Origin: Neobacillus notoginsengisoli
Lineage (GTDB): Bacteria > Bacillota > Bacilli > Bacillales > Cytobacillaceae
Reading direction: 5' to 3'
DNA length: 64,000 nt
Assembly (NCBI RefSeq): GCF_003515685.1
Contig: NZ_QWEG01000005.1
Coordinates: 279,180-343,179, forward strand
Shown here: one piece after another, positions 27,568 to 37,661 of the stretch
Position numbering within the stretch: the stretch's first letter is position 1
Layout of the letters: each line of letters begins with the position of its first letter
The notes under the pieces: generated by a model
What the model saw: only the letters and a program-made list of their open reading frames with translations
What the model was told of the DNA's origin: nothing
Database searches by the model: none
Position numbers and translations under genes: made by a program

Positions 27568-28267
27568 CAACGTACATATTCTTGCTTTTGGCGCCCATGC
27601 AGATGATGTCGAAATCGGCATGGGAGGCACAATTGCAAAATTTGCTGCCCGGGGCAAAAAAATAGTGATTTGCGATTTGACGCTTGCAGAATTATCCTCG
27701 AATGGGGATGTTGCAACAAGGCAAAGAGAAGCTTTTTCCGCAGCACAGCTGCTTGGAGCTGAACGGGTGGCGCTTGATTTACCGGACAGGGGATTGTTTT
27801 TGCAACAAGAAAATATTAAAAAGATCGTAAACATCATCAGAAAATATCGCCCTAAGGTTATTTTTGCCCCATATAAAGAGGATCGGCATCCCGATCACGG
27901 TAATTGTGCCCGCCTAGTTAAAGAGGCGCTGTTTTCAGCGGGGATTAGGAAGTATGATTCGGGTACTAGTGTTCCGCCCCATAAAGCGGAAAAACTTCAT
28001 TATTATATGATAAATGGTTTCCATACACCGGATTTCCTAATTGATATATCGCATTATATGGACCAAAAAAAAGAAGCGTTAAATGCTTATAAAAGCCAAT
28101 TTGCCAAAAACTCTTTAAGCATCGACACGCCTCTTGTAAATGGATATATTGAGTCTCTAGAAGCGAGGGAATCACTTTTTGGCAGACTGGCTGGCACGGA
28201 CTATGCGGAAGGATTTATGGCTGATTCGCCCTTGCTGCTTGATTTAGATTTAGTAGGAGAAAAATAG
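27551..28267 (+). CDS. bshB1: N-acetylglucosaminyl-malate deacetylase, bacillithiol synthesis
   Basis: BshB1 removes the acetyl group from GlcNAc-malate, the second step of bacillithiol synthesis, using zinc. The 238-residue LmbE-family protein has the metal motif [13 protein letters not shown] (the family usually has AHPDD; here P is A) and the second motif [13 protein letters not shown] 27551 overlaps the mgsA end by 17 bases, with AAAGGAAA upstream. bshA starts two bases after its stop. Confidence 0.94.
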   Translation: MRESTDNVHILAFGAHADDVEIGMGGTIAKFAARGKKIVICDLTLAELSSNGDVATRQREAFSAAQLLGAERVALDLPDRGLFLQQENIKKIVNIIRKYRPKVIFAPYKEDRHPDHGNCARLVKEALFSAGIRKYDSGTSVPPHKAEKLHYYMINGFHTPDFLIDISHYMDQKKEALNAYKSQFAKNSLSIDTPLVNGYIESLEARESLFGRLAGTDYAEGFMADSPLLLDLDLVGEK

Positions 28268-28268
28268 T

Positions 28269-29396
28269 ATGAGGAAATTGAAAATAGGCATAACCTGTTA
28301 TCCGTCTGTCGGCGGGTCTGGGGTCATTGCGACAGAATTAGGAAAACTACTGGCTGAGAAGGGGCATTCCATTCACTTTATTACATCGAGCATGCCCTTC
28401 AGGCTTCAAAAAATGTACCATAACATTTTTTATCACCAAGTTGAGGTGAATCAGTATTCTGTTTTTCAATACCCCCCATATGATATTGCTTTAGCAAGTA
28501 AAATGGCGGAGGTTGCAAATCAGGAAAAACTGGATGTGCTTCATGTGCATTATGCAATCCCGCATGCCGTTTGTGCGATATTGGCGCGGGAAATGAGCGG
28601 CAGGGACCTTAAAATCGTAACAACCCTGCACGGAACGGATATAACTGTACTCGGCAATGACCCTTCGTTGTCAGATGCGATTAAATTCGGGATTGAAAAG
28701 TCTGATGTCGTTACGGCAGTGTCCGACTCACTATCAGCTCAGACTGCCGAGATGATTAATCCCGATAAAGACATAGAAACAGTTTATAATTTTATTGATG
28801 AAAGAATTTACAAACGAAATGCTGAAACAGACTTAAAGGCGAGGCTTGGGATTTCAGCCGATGAAAAAGTAATCATCCATGTTTCAAATTTCCGGCCGGT
28901 AAAGAGAGTGAAGGATGTTGTAAAGGTGTTCGCACAGATTAGCCAATCACTTTCATCCAAACTCCTTCTAGTCGGGGATGGCCCGGAGATGAGGAAAGTT
29001 TCCAGGCTGGTTTCAGAGCTTGGCCTGAAAGAAAAAGTCCTGTTCCTTGGAAAACAGGACAATGTGGATGAGTTATACTCGATTAGCGACTTAATGCTTC
29101 TTCTTTCCGAAAAAGAGAGCTTTGGGCTTGTTGCGTTAGAAGCGATGGCTTGCGGTGTTCCTTGTATAGGAACAAATATTGGCGGGATCCCCGAAGTCAT
29201 AGAGGACGGAGTGAATGGCTTTATTTGCCGGCTTGGCGATATTAGCCAGATGGCGGAAAGAGCTCTTTTCCTTCTCGGCAATCCGGCTCTCCACACTGAA
29301 TTTTCTAACGCAGCCTCCATTAGTGTGAAAGAGCGGTTCAATGCGAATAAAATCGTCAGCCAATATGAAGACATTTATTATAAACTGCTGAAATAG
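28269..29396 (+). CDS. bshA: N-acetylglucosaminyl-malate synthase, bacillithiol synthesis
   Basis: BshA is a GT4 glycosyltransferase joining UDP-GlcNAc to L-malate, the first step of bacillithiol synthesis. The 375-residue protein has the N-terminal [19 protein letters not shown], the [11 protein letters not shown] region and the donor-site [18 protein letters not shown] with the EX7E pattern. It lies between bshB1 and cca, with five or fewer bases between stop and the next ribosome site. Confidence 0.95.
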   Translation: MRKLKIGITCYPSVGGSGVIATELGKLLAEKGHSIHFITSSMPFRLQKMYHNIFYHQVEVNQYSVFQYPPYDIALASKMAEVANQEKLDVLHVHYAIPHAVCAILAREMSGRDLKIVTTLHGTDITVLGNDPSLSDAIKFGIEKSDVVTAVSDSLSAQTAEMINPDKDIETVYNFIDERIYKRNAETDLKARLGISADEKVIIHVSNFRPVKRVKDVVKVFAQISQSLSSKLLLVGDGPEMRKVSRLVSELGLKEKVLFLGKQDNVDELYSISDLMLLLSEKESFGLVALEAMACGVPCIGTNIGGIPEVIEDGVNGFICRLGDISQMAERALFLLGNPALHTEFSNAASISVKERFNANKIVSQYEDIYYKLLK

Positions 29397-29406
29397 GGTG
29401 AAAATG

Positions 29407-30606
29407 ATGGAGAAACCATTTTCCGATGCATTGCCGGTCATTGATGCACTAAAAAATGCCGGTTTCGAGGCTTATTTTGTTGGCGGGTCGGTCAGGGACA
29501 AAGTACTTTCCAGACCTGTAGATGATATCGATATCGCTACCTCCGCGCGACCCGAGCAAATAAAAATTATTTTTCATAAAACCGTCGATGTAGGAATAAG
29601 CCATGGAACGATCCTTGTCCTTTTCAAAGGGAATTCTTATGAAGTGACCACTTTTAGAACGGAATCAGGCTATAAGGATTTTCGCAGGCCCGACCAAGTT
29701 GAGTTTGTCTCCAATTTACATGAAGACTTAAAGCGCCGAGATTTTACGATGAATGCCATGGCAATGGACAGAAATGGAAAACTTCTTGATCCGTTTGGCG
29801 GCAGAGATGATATAGAAAAAAGACAGATCAGGACAGTTGGAAGTCCTTCAGAGAGATTTGGGGAAGATGCCCTTCGTTTATTACGGGCAGCAAGGTTTGC
29901 AAGCCAGCTCGGTTTTTCGATTGAACTCCATACATACTCTTCTTTAATTCATTCTGCATCTCTTCTCAAACACATTGCCGTCGAGCGAAAAAAGTCGGAG
30001 TTTGAAAAACTTCTTATAGGCGCAGCGAGAAAAATAGGACTTGAAATTCTTTGCAAAACTGGAATGCTCCATTACCTTCCGGGATTGGCCGAAAAAGCAC
30101 ATGTCGTTAGGAGGCTTATTTCATACGAAATAGAATCTCTTTATGTAAATGAAATGTGGGCTCTTTTGTTACACTGCATGGAGATTGAGGGGAATAAAGC
30201 TGAAGCTTTTTTAAGAGGGTGGAAGCTGTCTGTCAAGCAAATGAAGGATATTGTGAAGTTGCTTCACTTTTATCACCTTAGGCTGGAAAACGAGTGGGAT
30301 AATCTGTCATTATTTAAAGCGGGAAAAGCTGTAATCGCTTCTGTTGAAAAACTCATTCTAGCCACACAGGGAGAATCCTGTAGAAGAACGCCGGATTACT
30401 TCATTTCGCTGTTTGACGATCTTCCTATCAAGGAGAGGGATGAATTAGCGATTTCGGGCGGGGACCTTATCCGCTGGTACGGTAAAAGTGGGGGCCCATG
30501 GGTAAAAGAAATGCTTGAACATACCGAAAAAGCTGTTCTCTCGGGGAAAGTAAAAAATGATAAGGAAACGATAAGGGAGTGGCTTTTGAGGTGCAGTCAG
30601 AAATAA
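29407..30606 (+). CDS. cca: CCA tRNA nucleotidyltransferase
   Basis: This class II enzyme adds CCA to tRNA 3' ends. The 399-residue protein has the polymerase core YFVGGSVRDKVL, DDIDIATSA (catalytic DxD), RRDFTMNAMA and EDALRLLRAARF. The start ATG 29407 matches the family N-terminus MEKPF and sits six bases after AGGGTG. It overlaps the birA start at its 3' end, so the two are translationally coupled. Confidence 0.96.
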   Translation: MEKPFSDALPVIDALKNAGFEAYFVGGSVRDKVLSRPVDDIDIATSARPEQIKIIFHKTVDVGISHGTILVLFKGNSYEVTTFRTESGYKDFRRPDQVEFVSNLHEDLKRRDFTMNAMAMDRNGKLLDPFGGRDDIEKRQIRTVGSPSERFGEDALRLLRAARFASQLGFSIELHTYSSLIHSASLLKHIAVERKKSEFEKLLIGAARKIGLEILCKTGMLHYLPGLAEKAHVVRRLISYEIESLYVNEMWALLLHCMEIEGNKAEAFLRGWKLSVKQMKDIVKLLHFYHLRLENEWDNLSLFKAGKAVIASVEKLILATQGESCRRTPDYFISLFDDLPIKERDELAISGGDLIRWYGKSGGPWVKEMLEHTEKAVLSGKVKNDKETIREWLLRCSQK

Positions 30607-31577
30607 GGAAAAGGCTGATCGACGCATTTACAGATGCTAGCGGTGAATTTCTTTCGGGGCAATCTATAGCAGAATTGATCGGCTGCTCACGTACGGCAGT
30701 CTGGAAGCACATCGAAGGGCTTCGAGAAGAAGGTTTTACAATTGAGGCAGTAAGAAGGAAAGGTTACCGAATCGTTGATACTCCTCAAAAATTATCTTCA
30801 GATGAAATCAGGCTTGGCCTGAAAACAGATTTTATCGGGCAAAAGGTTTTTTATTATGAGTCAGTGGACTCAACCCAAAAAATTGCCAACGACCTTTCCA
30901 CGGAAAATGCTCCGGAAGGGACCCTTGTCATTGCTGATGAACAAACATCAGGCAGGGGGAGGATGGAACGGAAATGGCATTCACCAAAAGGCGAAGGCAT
31001 ATGGATGAGTTTGCTTGTCCGTCCGGAAATCCCCCCGCAGCAAGCTCCACAGCTCACCCTACTTACGGCAGTCGCCGCTGTTAGGGCGATTGAAGAAGCG
31101 GCCGGACTCACCCCAGTAATAAAATGGCCGAATGATATTATGGTGAATAGCAAAAAAATTGCCGGAATATTAACCGAGATGCAGGCTGAAGCAGACCGGA
31201 TCCATTCTGTCATTATTGGTATAGGAATAAACGTAAACCAAGATAGAACAGATTTTCCTAAGGAACTCCTAGGAACGGCAACATCTTTAGCAATTGAAAC
31301 AGGAAACGGCCTGCCGCGCTCAAGAATTATCCAGGAATTCTGCGCTCAATTTGAGAAATTGTATTTATTATATTTGGAAAAAGGTTTTTATCCGATAAAA
31401 TTGCTTTGGGAAAGTTATGCTAGAGGGATTGGCTCATTCATGCGTGCCAGGACCTACAACGGCGTTATTGAAGGGGTGGCATTGGGGATTACGGAGGATG
31501 GCGTTCTCAAAATAGAGTCTTCCGACGGAACAATTCATAAGATTTACTCGGCTGATATAGAATTTCCCCTTTCATAG
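30591..31577 (+). CDS. birA: Biotin-protein ligase / biotin operon repressor
   Basis: BirA biotinylates carboxylases and, when holding biotinoyl-AMP, represses biotin genes. The 328-residue protein has an N-terminal winged helix (GQSIAELIGCSRTAVWKHIEGL), the ligase motif DEQTSGRGRMERKW and KWPNDIMVN, and a small C-terminal domain. GTG 30591 is chosen for spacing from GGGAGTGG; GTG 30579 is the alternative. The start lies inside cca. The stop codon overlaps the stem of a terminator. Confidence 0.94.
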   Translation: MQSEIRKRLIDAFTDASGEFLSGQSIAELIGCSRTAVWKHIEGLREEGFTIEAVRRKGYRIVDTPQKLSSDEIRLGLKTDFIGQKVFYYESVDSTQKIANDLSTENAPEGTLVIADEQTSGRGRMERKWHSPKGEGIWMSLLVRPEIPPQQAPQLTLLTAVAAVRAIEEAAGLTPVIKWPNDIMVNSKKIAGILTEMQAEADRIHSVIIGIGINVNQDRTDFPKELLGTATSLAIETGNGLPRSRIIQEFCAQFEKLYLLYLEKGFYPIKLLWESYARGIGSFMRARTYNGVIEGVALGITEDGVLKIESSDGTIHKIYSADIEFPLS

Positions 31578-31609
31578 TTATTAACGGTGGTAAATGAAAG
31601 GGTTTTTTT
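31567..31609 (+). terminator. Terminator after birA
   Basis: CCCTTTCAT (31567-31575) pairs with ATGAAAGGG (31594-31602), followed by seven T residues. The 5' arm overlaps the birA stop. Confidence 0.85.
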
Positions 31610-31611
31610 GC

Positions 31612-31760
31612 TATAATTCGATTGGGCGGTATCCAAGTGAGCTGCACCATTGCTAGGACAATTCAAAATGGTTTCTGCCTAGATCCGTAAAGGACCGGGA
31701 CAGAGGGATTAAACACGACTAAAAAAATGGGATCCTCTGCCTTCAGCTGGATCTTTTTCT
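31612..31760 (+). promoter_or_regulatory. Promoter and structured leader of panBCD; candidate pan-type RNA with internal terminator
   Basis: TGCTATAAT (31609-31617) is a perfect extended -10. The leader that follows has CTAGG (31663-31667) pairing with CCTAG (31678-31682), an ACCATT/AATGGT pair that competes with it, and a terminator GATCC/GGATC (31731-31735 with 31749-31753) followed by TTTTT. CAGAGG (31701-31706) can instead pair with CCTCTG (31734-31739), which would break the terminator. This is what an attenuator looks like. The pan RNA motif is known upstream of panB in Bacillus, but I could not match its consensus by eye. Confidence 0.5.
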
Positions 31761-31820
31761 ATGCTGCCGGCAAAGCAAACCCGTTATGTCCCCTCTTCCG
31801 AAAAGAAGGAGGATTATTGG

Positions 31821-32666
31821 ATGAAGCAAACGACAGATTTTTTGAAAATGAAAGAAGCCGGTGAAAAGATAACGATGCTAACCGCATACGACTATCCTTC
31901 CGCAAAGACAGCCGAACAGGCAGGAATTGACATGATTCTTGTGGGGGACTCTCTCGGTATGGTTGTATTGGGATACGAAACAACGATCCCTGTAACCGTC
32001 GCTGACATGGTCCACCATGCAAAAGCTGTCCGCAGGGGAGCGCCAAATACATTCGTTGTTGTTGACATGCCGTTTATGAGCTATCATGTTTCAACCGCAG
32101 ATACACTTTTGAATGCTTCGAGAATTATTCAGGAAACAGGCGCGCATGCCGTTAAACTTGAAGGAGCGGAGGAAGTCCTCGGCAAAATCAAGGCGCTGAC
32201 GACAGCAGGGGTTCCTGTAGTTGCGCACCTCGGTCTGACACCGCAATCTGTCGCCGTCCTTGGTGGATATAAGGTACAGGGGAAAGACGCAGCGGCGGCA
32301 ATGAAATTAATTGAAGATGCCCGGCTATGTGAAGAGGCGGGAGCTTTCGCCCTCGTCCTTGAGTGTGTTCCAAAACAACTCGCAGCCCAGGTTTCAAGCA
32401 AGATTTCTATTCCGGTCATTGGCATTGGAGCAGGTTCCGAAGTCGATGGACAAGTACTCGTCTATCATGACGTAGTTGGCTATGGATCCGGACGGGTGCC
32501 GAAGTTTGTTAAGCAGTATGGCCAAGTTAGCCAGGAAATTATCGGGATGATTGAGAATTATGTATCCGATGTTAAAAACAGCCTTTTCCCTGAAAAGATT
32601 CATACATTCACTATGAAGGAAGAAGAGCTCCAGGCACTTTACGGAGGGAAGAATGAAAACAATTGA
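31821..32666 (+). CDS. panB: 3-methyl-2-oxobutanoate hydroxymethyltransferase
   Basis: PanB adds a hydroxymethyl group from methylene-tetrahydrofolate to ketoisovalerate, giving ketopantoate for vitamin B5. The 281-residue protein has [29 protein letters not shown], the catalytic [13 protein letters not shown] and [20 protein letters not shown] 31821 follows AAGGAGGA at eight bases; the longer frame from 31761 would start inside the leader terminator. It overlaps panC by 14 bases. Confidence 0.97.
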   Translation: MKQTTDFLKMKEAGEKITMLTAYDYPSAKTAEQAGIDMILVGDSLGMVVLGYETTIPVTVADMVHHAKAVRRGAPNTFVVVDMPFMSYHVSTADTLLNASRIIQETGAHAVKLEGAEEVLGKIKALTTAGVPVVAHLGLTPQSVAVLGGYKVQGKDAAAAMKLIEDARLCEEAGAFALVLECVPKQLAAQVSSKISIPVIGIGAGSEVDGQVLVYHDVVGYGSGRVPKFVKQYGQVSQEIIGMIENYVSDVKNSLFPEKIHTFTMKEEELQALYGGKNENN

Positions 32667-33498
32667 AAACATCAAGGAAATGCAAAATGAAATACTAGCG
32701 AGGAAAAGAGAAGGAATGTCAATTGGTTTCGTCCCAACGATGGGATTTCTCCATGAAGGCCACATGTCTCTTATCCGTAAAGCTAGAGCTGAAAATGATA
32801 TCGTTGTGGTCAGCATCTTTGTAAACCCGCTACAGTTCGGCCCTAACGAGGACTATGAGGCATACCCGAGAGATATGGCACAGGACAGCAAATTGGCTGA
32901 AGCTGAAGGGGTCGATTATCTATTTTCACCTTCCGTAGCAGAAATGTATCCGAATGAGCCGTCTGTCGGCGTGGTTGTCCAAAAAAGGACAAGTGTTCTT
33001 TGCGGGAAGTCCAGGCCTGGCCATTTTGATGGCGTTGCGACTGTTTTAACAAAACTCTTTCATATCGTCCTTCCAGACAGAGCTTATTTTGGTCAGAAGG
33101 ATGCTCAGCAGGTAGCCGTAGTGGAGGGGTTGATAAGCGACTTTAATTTTCCAGTAGAACTCGTCCCCGGTGAAACAGTGAGGGAGGAGGACGGCCTCGC
33201 CAAGAGCTCCCGGAATGTTTTTCTTACGCCAGATGAGCGAAAGGAAGCAGCCTGCCTCCATTTGAGCCTTGAAGCAGCACGTGCAGCGATTGAAAGCGGC
33301 AAGAAAAACCCAGAGACAATTCGTGAACTGATTACTACGATGATAGAAAATCAAACGAGTGGGATCATTGACTATATCGAAATATATAGCTATCCGGAAT
33401 TGGAGCCAATTGAAGAATTAAAAGGCAGATTCATCATTGCCTTGGCCGTTCGGTTCTCAAAAGCTAGACTCATCGACAACATGATTTTTAATCTTTAA
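32653..33498 (+). CDS. panC: Pantothenate synthetase
   Basis: PanC condenses pantoate with beta-alanine using ATP. The 281-residue protein has the nucleotidyltransferase motif [14 protein letters not shown] (HxGH), [38 protein letters not shown] and [12 protein letters not shown]. Its ATG lies within the end of panB behind GGAGGGAAG, so the two are translationally coupled. Confidence 0.97.
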   Translation: MKTIENIKEMQNEILARKREGMSIGFVPTMGFLHEGHMSLIRKARAENDIVVVSIFVNPLQFGPNEDYEAYPRDMAQDSKLAEAEGVDYLFSPSVAEMYPNEPSVGVVVQKRTSVLCGKSRPGHFDGVATVLTKLFHIVLPDRAYFGQKDAQQVAVVEGLISDFNFPVELVPGETVREEDGLAKSSRNVFLTPDERKEAACLHLSLEAARAAIESGKKNPETIRELITTMIENQTSGIIDYIEIYSYPELEPIEELKGRFIIALAVRFSKARLIDNMIFNL

Positions 33499-33533
33499 CC
33501 CCAAAGGAAGAAGGGGATTTGGAGGAGTAAACA

Positions 33534-33917
33534 ATGTTCCGCACCATGATGAACGGAAAAATCCACCGCGCCCGTGTAACAGAAGCGAATCTGAACTATG
33601 TCGGAAGCATAACAATCGACGAAGATCTTCTCGATGCGGTTGGGATGACAGCTAATGAAAAAGTGCAAATTGTCAACAATAATAACGGCGCAAGACTGGA
33701 AACTTATATTATTCCGGGAGATCGGGGGAGCGGGATTGTCTGCCTTAATGGAGCTGCTGCGAGGCTTGTCCAAGAAGGAGACGTTGTCATTATCATTTCC
33801 TACGTACTCATTCCGGAAGAAAAAGTGCCAACCCACCAGCCGAAAGTAGCCATTATGGATGAAAACAACCACATTGTCGAACTCATTCATGCCGAACCGG
33901 CGAATACTATCATGTAG
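33534..33917 (+). CDS. panD: Aspartate 1-decarboxylase
   Basis: PanD makes beta-alanine from aspartate; it is synthesised as a proenzyme that cleaves itself at Gly-Ser to form a pyruvoyl group. The 127-residue protein has the cleavage site in [10 protein letters not shown] (G24-S25) plus the FSYVLI-like C-terminal half. It is the third gene of panBCD, with GGAGGAG before ATG, and a terminator directly downstream. Confidence 0.97.
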   Translation: MFRTMMNGKIHRARVTEANLNYVGSITIDEDLLDAVGMTANEKVQIVNNNNGARLETYIIPGDRGSGIVCLNGAAARLVQEGDVVIIISYVLIPEEKVPTHQPKVAIMDENNHIVELIHAEPANTIM

Positions 33918-33922
33918 TCGTA

Positions 33923-33955
33923 GAAAACTCCCGGAACAAAGGGAGTTTTCTTTTT
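33923..33955 (+). terminator. Terminator after panBCD
   Basis: GAAAACTCCC (33923-33932) pairs with GGGAGTTTTC (33941-33950), then five T residues. Confidence 0.93.
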
Positions 33956-34067
33956 CATCACACTCCCTTGTAAAAGGGAATACTAAACAAGCAGACCATT
34001 CAGGCAAAAGAAATTAATCTTTAAAAGGTTGAACTTAATTTTTTCACAAATTTGTCAAGGAAGTAGG

Positions 34068-34428
34068 CTTATTGAAGCTGAAGGCACGAAGACTCCTCGA
34101 AAATCGTGAATTATCCTCAATTATGCTAACGCATAATTTCGTGCGATGTGATTTCGGGGAAGACTTCCTTGTGCTATCGCATAATTCCTGCGGGGCCAAT
34201 TCACAGAGGCTTTCCTTGTGCTATCGCATTTTCTTCGTGCAAAGTCTATTCGAAGAAGCTGTTTGTCCTGCGGGATGCGGCGGCAAGGTGGAGACCCCGC
34301 AGGCGTCAAAGCGCCGAGGAGGCTCCACTGACGCCCCGCGCGGCGCTGTGTGCCTCGTGACAGGCAAAAACCGCCTGTCTCTGCGATGATTATTCTCAGA
34401 AGCTTTCCTTTGTGAAGCGCAAATCAAC
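34068..34428. repeat. Dispersed repeat copy D (361 bp)
   Basis: This GC-rich element lies between panD and dinG, same orientation as copy E, with about 80 percent or more identity by eye. The left part reads GAAGGCACGAAGACTCCTCG, then the palindrome ATTATGC-TAAC-GCATAAT. The right end is GCGCAAATCAAC. The left terminal GTTGATT has decayed (CTTATTG). Open frames inside it are not genes. Confidence 0.8.
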
Positions 34429-34470
34429 AAGATTCACCTAGAATAGAAAATCTCTAGTTCAACCTATATA

Positions 34471-34503
34471 GTTAATTGATGCGGAAGGCGCGAAGACTTC
34501 TCA
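34471..34503. repeat. Solo left end of the same repeat before dinG
   Basis: GTTAATTGATGCGGAAGGCG, followed by CGAAGACTTCTC, is a degraded match to the left end of copies D and E (GTTGATTG...GGAAGGCACGAAxACTCCTC). It lies only 42 bases after copy D ends, as if a second copy had inserted and been deleted. Confidence 0.5.
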
Positions 34504-34580
34504 AAAATGATCTGTCTGCTTTTTATTTTTCACCTTTTATGGTACCGTTTGTTTGTAAGAATAGTTGGGGTGTTAAAAGA

Positions 34581-37370
34581 ATGGCTGAAAAATTTGTAGT
34601 AGTTGATCTTGAAACAACTGGCAATTCACCAAAAAAAGGCGACAGAATTATTCAATTTGCTGCCGTCGTTATTGAAGACGGAAAAATTGCCGAAATGTAT
34701 ACAACCTTAATCAATCCGCTTCAGCCTATCCCAATTTTTATTGAGGAACTGACCGGCCTGTCGGATGATGATGTAAAGGAGGCACCCCTGTTTTCCGAGA
34801 TAGCCCCAAAGGTATCTTCACTATTAAAAGATGCATATTTTGTCGCCCATAATGTGTCTTTTGATATGGGTTTTCTTCAGGAAGAATTTATCCTTTCAGG
34901 TGAAAAAGCCTTTACTGGCCCTGTCCTTGATACGGTGGAAATGGCACGGTTCCTTGAGCCATCTTCAGACAGCTATAAGCTGGCCGATCTTGCCGCGGGA
35001 GAGGGGCTTTCCCATGACCGTCCCCATCAAGCTGACAGTGATGCAGAAGCCACAGCTGAACTTTTCATATTGTTTCTGAAAAAACTAAAAAACTTGCCTA
35101 TAAAGACAATCAGACAGCTTGCCCGGTTGTCGGAAGGTTTGAAAAGTGATATCCATCTTCTACTTAATTCGATTGAATTGGAAAAGGACGAAGGAATTGA
35201 CAGTATTCCTGAATCAATCATTTTCGTAAATGGAATTGCTCTAAAAGACCCTGGTATACGCGAAAAAGACCAGGCAAATTTGATTATTTCGGAAGAATAT
35301 CCGTGGAGCCATGCTGAAAAAGAAAAGTTGTTTCAATCTGCAGCTTTTTTGCTTGAAAGCAGGGAAGGGCAATTTGAAATGATGGATGAGGTATACCATT
35401 CATTCCAAAATGGCACCCACGCCTTGATTGAGGCGGGAACGGGTATCGGAAAAACACTTGGCTATCTGCTTCCCGCAGCCTATTTTTCTAGAAGAGAAAA
35501 CGTCCGGGTAATCATTAGCACATATACAATTCAACTGCAGGAGCAGTTATTGTCCAGGGAAATCCCTCTCCTAACTGGGATACTCCCATTTGAATTTAAA
35601 GCGGCTTTGTTAAAAGGGAGAAACAATTACATATCATTAAGCAGATTTGCTAAAAGCCTTGAAGAAGAGAATGACAACTACGATGTTGCCTTGGCAAAAA
35701 TGCAAATATTAATTTGGCTTATGACAACAGACCATGGCGATAGAGATGAACTAAATCTCTCAAGCGGAGGGCACCTATACTGGAATACAATCAGAAATGA
35801 GAAGGATTCCCACCGTGAAAAAAGTCCGTGGCATCAGGTTGATTTTTACAATAGAGCCAAGAAGAATGCAAGGGAAGCGGATTTGTTGATTACAAACCAT
35901 TCTTTGCTGCTTTCGGATCTCGATTCAGGAGGAAAGACTCTTCCCGCCTATAGCTATGTTGTTTTAGATGAAGGCCACCATTTTGAAAAAGCCTCAGCGA
36001 GCCATTTGGGGATCAGGCTTGATTATTTGAGTGTTAGGCTGACTTTGAGCCAATTCGGCCTATATGAACAACGCCAGTTATTTTATAAAGCTGAAAAAAT
36101 CATTGCTTCGAACCCTAACCGTGAAAAAATGAATACAAAACTGCAAATAAATGATTTATATGCGGACACCCTTTATGAAATGGACGAGTTTTTTAAACTT
36201 GCGATTGCTTTTGCATCAAAGGAAGGGAAAAGGAATCCTTCAAAGCGATTGAAAGCAGCAATCAATGAAGATTCCCACAGCCGGGAATGGAATGCAATGA
36301 AACATGCATCTGAAAGGTTTTTATTTCGTTTAAGGGATCTCACAGAAATTGTTCAAACGATACGGGAAATGGCAATTGTTCTCCCCGGTAAACAAGCTAG
36401 TGCAATTGAAATGGAACTCGCCGCTTTCCAGTTGGAACTGGAGATGCTCCAAAAGAAGATGACCGGTTTATTTACGATAGGAAGTGATTTTGTTAAATGG
36501 GTTGAAACTGATACGAGAGTACCGCAAAATGCAACGGAAATTGTGGCTATGCCGGTTTCTGTATCAGAAACCTTATCAAAAAAATTCTTCTTATGTAAGA
36601 AATCAGTTGTATTAACATCAGCAACCTTGACAGTCAATCAGTCTTTTGATTATGCCATTAAGGAGCTTGGCCTGGAACCGAAGTATTGTAATACAATTTC
36701 TATTCCGTCGCCGTTCAATTACAATGAAAATGTTAAGCTGTTTATATCCAGTGATTTGCCGGAAATCAATTCAGTAACACAAGACGAATATATAGCAGAG
36801 ATTGCGGCAAAAATCATTTCAGTTTGCGAGGCTGCAAAAGGGAGACTGCTTGTTCTTTTTACATCGCATGAAATGCTGAAAAAAACGTTTGAGCTAGTAA
36901 AAGAGAGTGGGCTTCTTCCTGAATATGCTCTGATTGCCCAAGGGATTTCAGGCGGCAGCAGGTCAAGGTTGACTCGAAATTTCCAAAAATATGATAAAGC
37001 TGTCCTGTTTGGAACGAACAGTTTTTGGGAGGGGATTGATATCCCAGGTGAAGGCCTGTCATGCCTCATCGTAGTACGTCTCCCATTCAGTTCTCCTGAT
37101 GAACCGTTCACAAAGGCAAAATGTAGACGGATTGAAAAAAGTGGGGGAAGGGCTTTCTTAGAATACTCGCTTCCTGAAGCAGTTTTACGATTTAAACAGG
37201 GCTTTGGGAGACTGATCAGAACTTCAAGTGACAGAGGGGTCATCGTCATTTTTGATAAGCGGATTGGAGAATCATCTTACGGAAAAGTCTTCCTGCAATC
37301 CATACCGGAAGTGCCCATAAAAAAAGTCGACATCAATCAGCTTGTCGACGAAATAGACAATTGGCTTTGA
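34581..37370 (+). CDS. dinG: DinG-family helicase with N-terminal DEDDh exonuclease domain
   Basis: This 929-residue protein has an epsilon-like 3'-5' exonuclease domain at residues 1-170 (VVDLETTGN with the DE pair, then HNVSFDMGFL and HQADSDAEAT) followed by an XPD-like SF2 helicase (Walker A EAGTGIGKT, DEGH box, and the late motif GFGRLIRTSSDRG). This is the Gram-positive DinG form; I do not see the four-cysteine Fe-S cluster of the E. coli type. ATG 34581 follows TTGGGGTG; upstream codons in the same frame come from the repeat remnant. It probably acts on DNA repair or recombination intermediates. Confidence 0.94.
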   Translation: MAEKFVVVDLETTGNSPKKGDRIIQFAAVVIEDGKIAEMYTTLINPLQPIPIFIEELTGLSDDDVKEAPLFSEIAPKVSSLLKDAYFVAHNVSFDMGFLQEEFILSGEKAFTGPVLDTVEMARFLEPSSDSYKLADLAAGEGLSHDRPHQADSDAEATAELFILFLKKLKNLPIKTIRQLARLSEGLKSDIHLLLNSIELEKDEGIDSIPESIIFVNGIALKDPGIREKDQANLIISEEYPWSHAEKEKLFQSAAFLLESREGQFEMMDEVYHSFQNGTHALIEAGTGIGKTLGYLLPAAYFSRRENVRVIISTYTIQLQEQLLSREIPLLTGILPFEFKAALLKGRNNYISLSRFAKSLEEENDNYDVALAKMQILIWLMTTDHGDRDELNLSSGGHLYWNTIRNEKDSHREKSPWHQVDFYNRAKKNAREADLLITNHSLLLSDLDSGGKTLPAYSYVVLDEGHHFEKASASHLGIRLDYLSVRLTLSQFGLYEQRQLFYKAEKIIASNPNREKMNTKLQINDLYADTLYEMDEFFKLAIAFASKEGKRNPSKRLKAAINEDSHSREWNAMKHASERFLFRLRDLTEIVQTIREMAIVLPGKQASAIEMELAAFQLELEMLQKKMTGLFTIGSDFVKWVETDTRVPQNATEIVAMPVSVSETLSKKFFLCKKSVVLTSATLTVNQSFDYAIKELGLEPKYCNTISIPSPFNYNENVKLFISSDLPEINSVTQDEYIAEIAAKIISVCEAAKGRLLVLFTSHEMLKKTFELVKESGLLPEYALIAQGISGGSRSRLTRNFQKYDKAVLFGTNSFWEGIDIPGEGLSCLIVVRLPFSSPDEPFTKAKCRRIEKSGGRAFLEYSLPEAVLRFKQGFGRLIRTSSDRGVIVIFDKRIGESSYGKVFLQSIPEVPIKKVDINQLVDEIDNWL

Positions 37371-37395
37371 GTTGCAGTTAAACCTATATAGTTTT

Positions 37396-37424
37396 TTACT
37401 ATTGCCATCCATCCTTGATATAAT
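37396..37424 (+). promoter_or_regulatory. Candidate promoter of ypmA-ypmB-aspB
   Basis: TTACTA (37396-37401), 17-base spacer, TATAAT (37419-37424) with an extended TG-A before it. It lies 50 bases after the dinG stop. Confidence 0.5.
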
Positions 37425-37479
37425 GAGGAAAATACATCGGATATAGAAGTCCGCAAAGCAGCAAAATGGGGGATCATGC

Positions 37480-37650
37480 ATGGAAAGCAAAATCGAAATC
37501 ATATCAACGATTAAGATTGAATATAGCCCTGATTTATATAAAGTAGTTGATTCCTTAAACAGGAATCTTAAAGATCGGGACTTAATGTTCGGTCTGGCAC
37601 TGGATAGTGAGGATCAATCAAAAGCAATCTTTACGATTTATAAAACGTAA
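37480..37650 (+). CDS. ypmA: YpmA-like small protein (DUF4264 type)
   Basis: This 56-residue protein begins MESKIEIISTIKIEYSPDLY and ends AIFTIYKT. It is preceded by GGGGGATC and lies between dinG and ypmB exactly as ypmA does in B. subtilis. The function is unknown. A competing ATG at 37476 in another frame reads only 12 codons. Confidence 0.85.
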   Translation: MESKIEIISTIKIEYSPDLYKVVDSLNRNLKDRDLMFGLALDSEDQSKAIFTIYKT

Positions 37651-37661
37651 GGGGAGAGAAT

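Noticed and set aside
34072..34389. 105-codon open frame between panD and dinG
   Set aside because: It lies wholly inside repeat copy D and reads the same repeat blocks found elsewhere; no ribosome site and no protein-like conservation.
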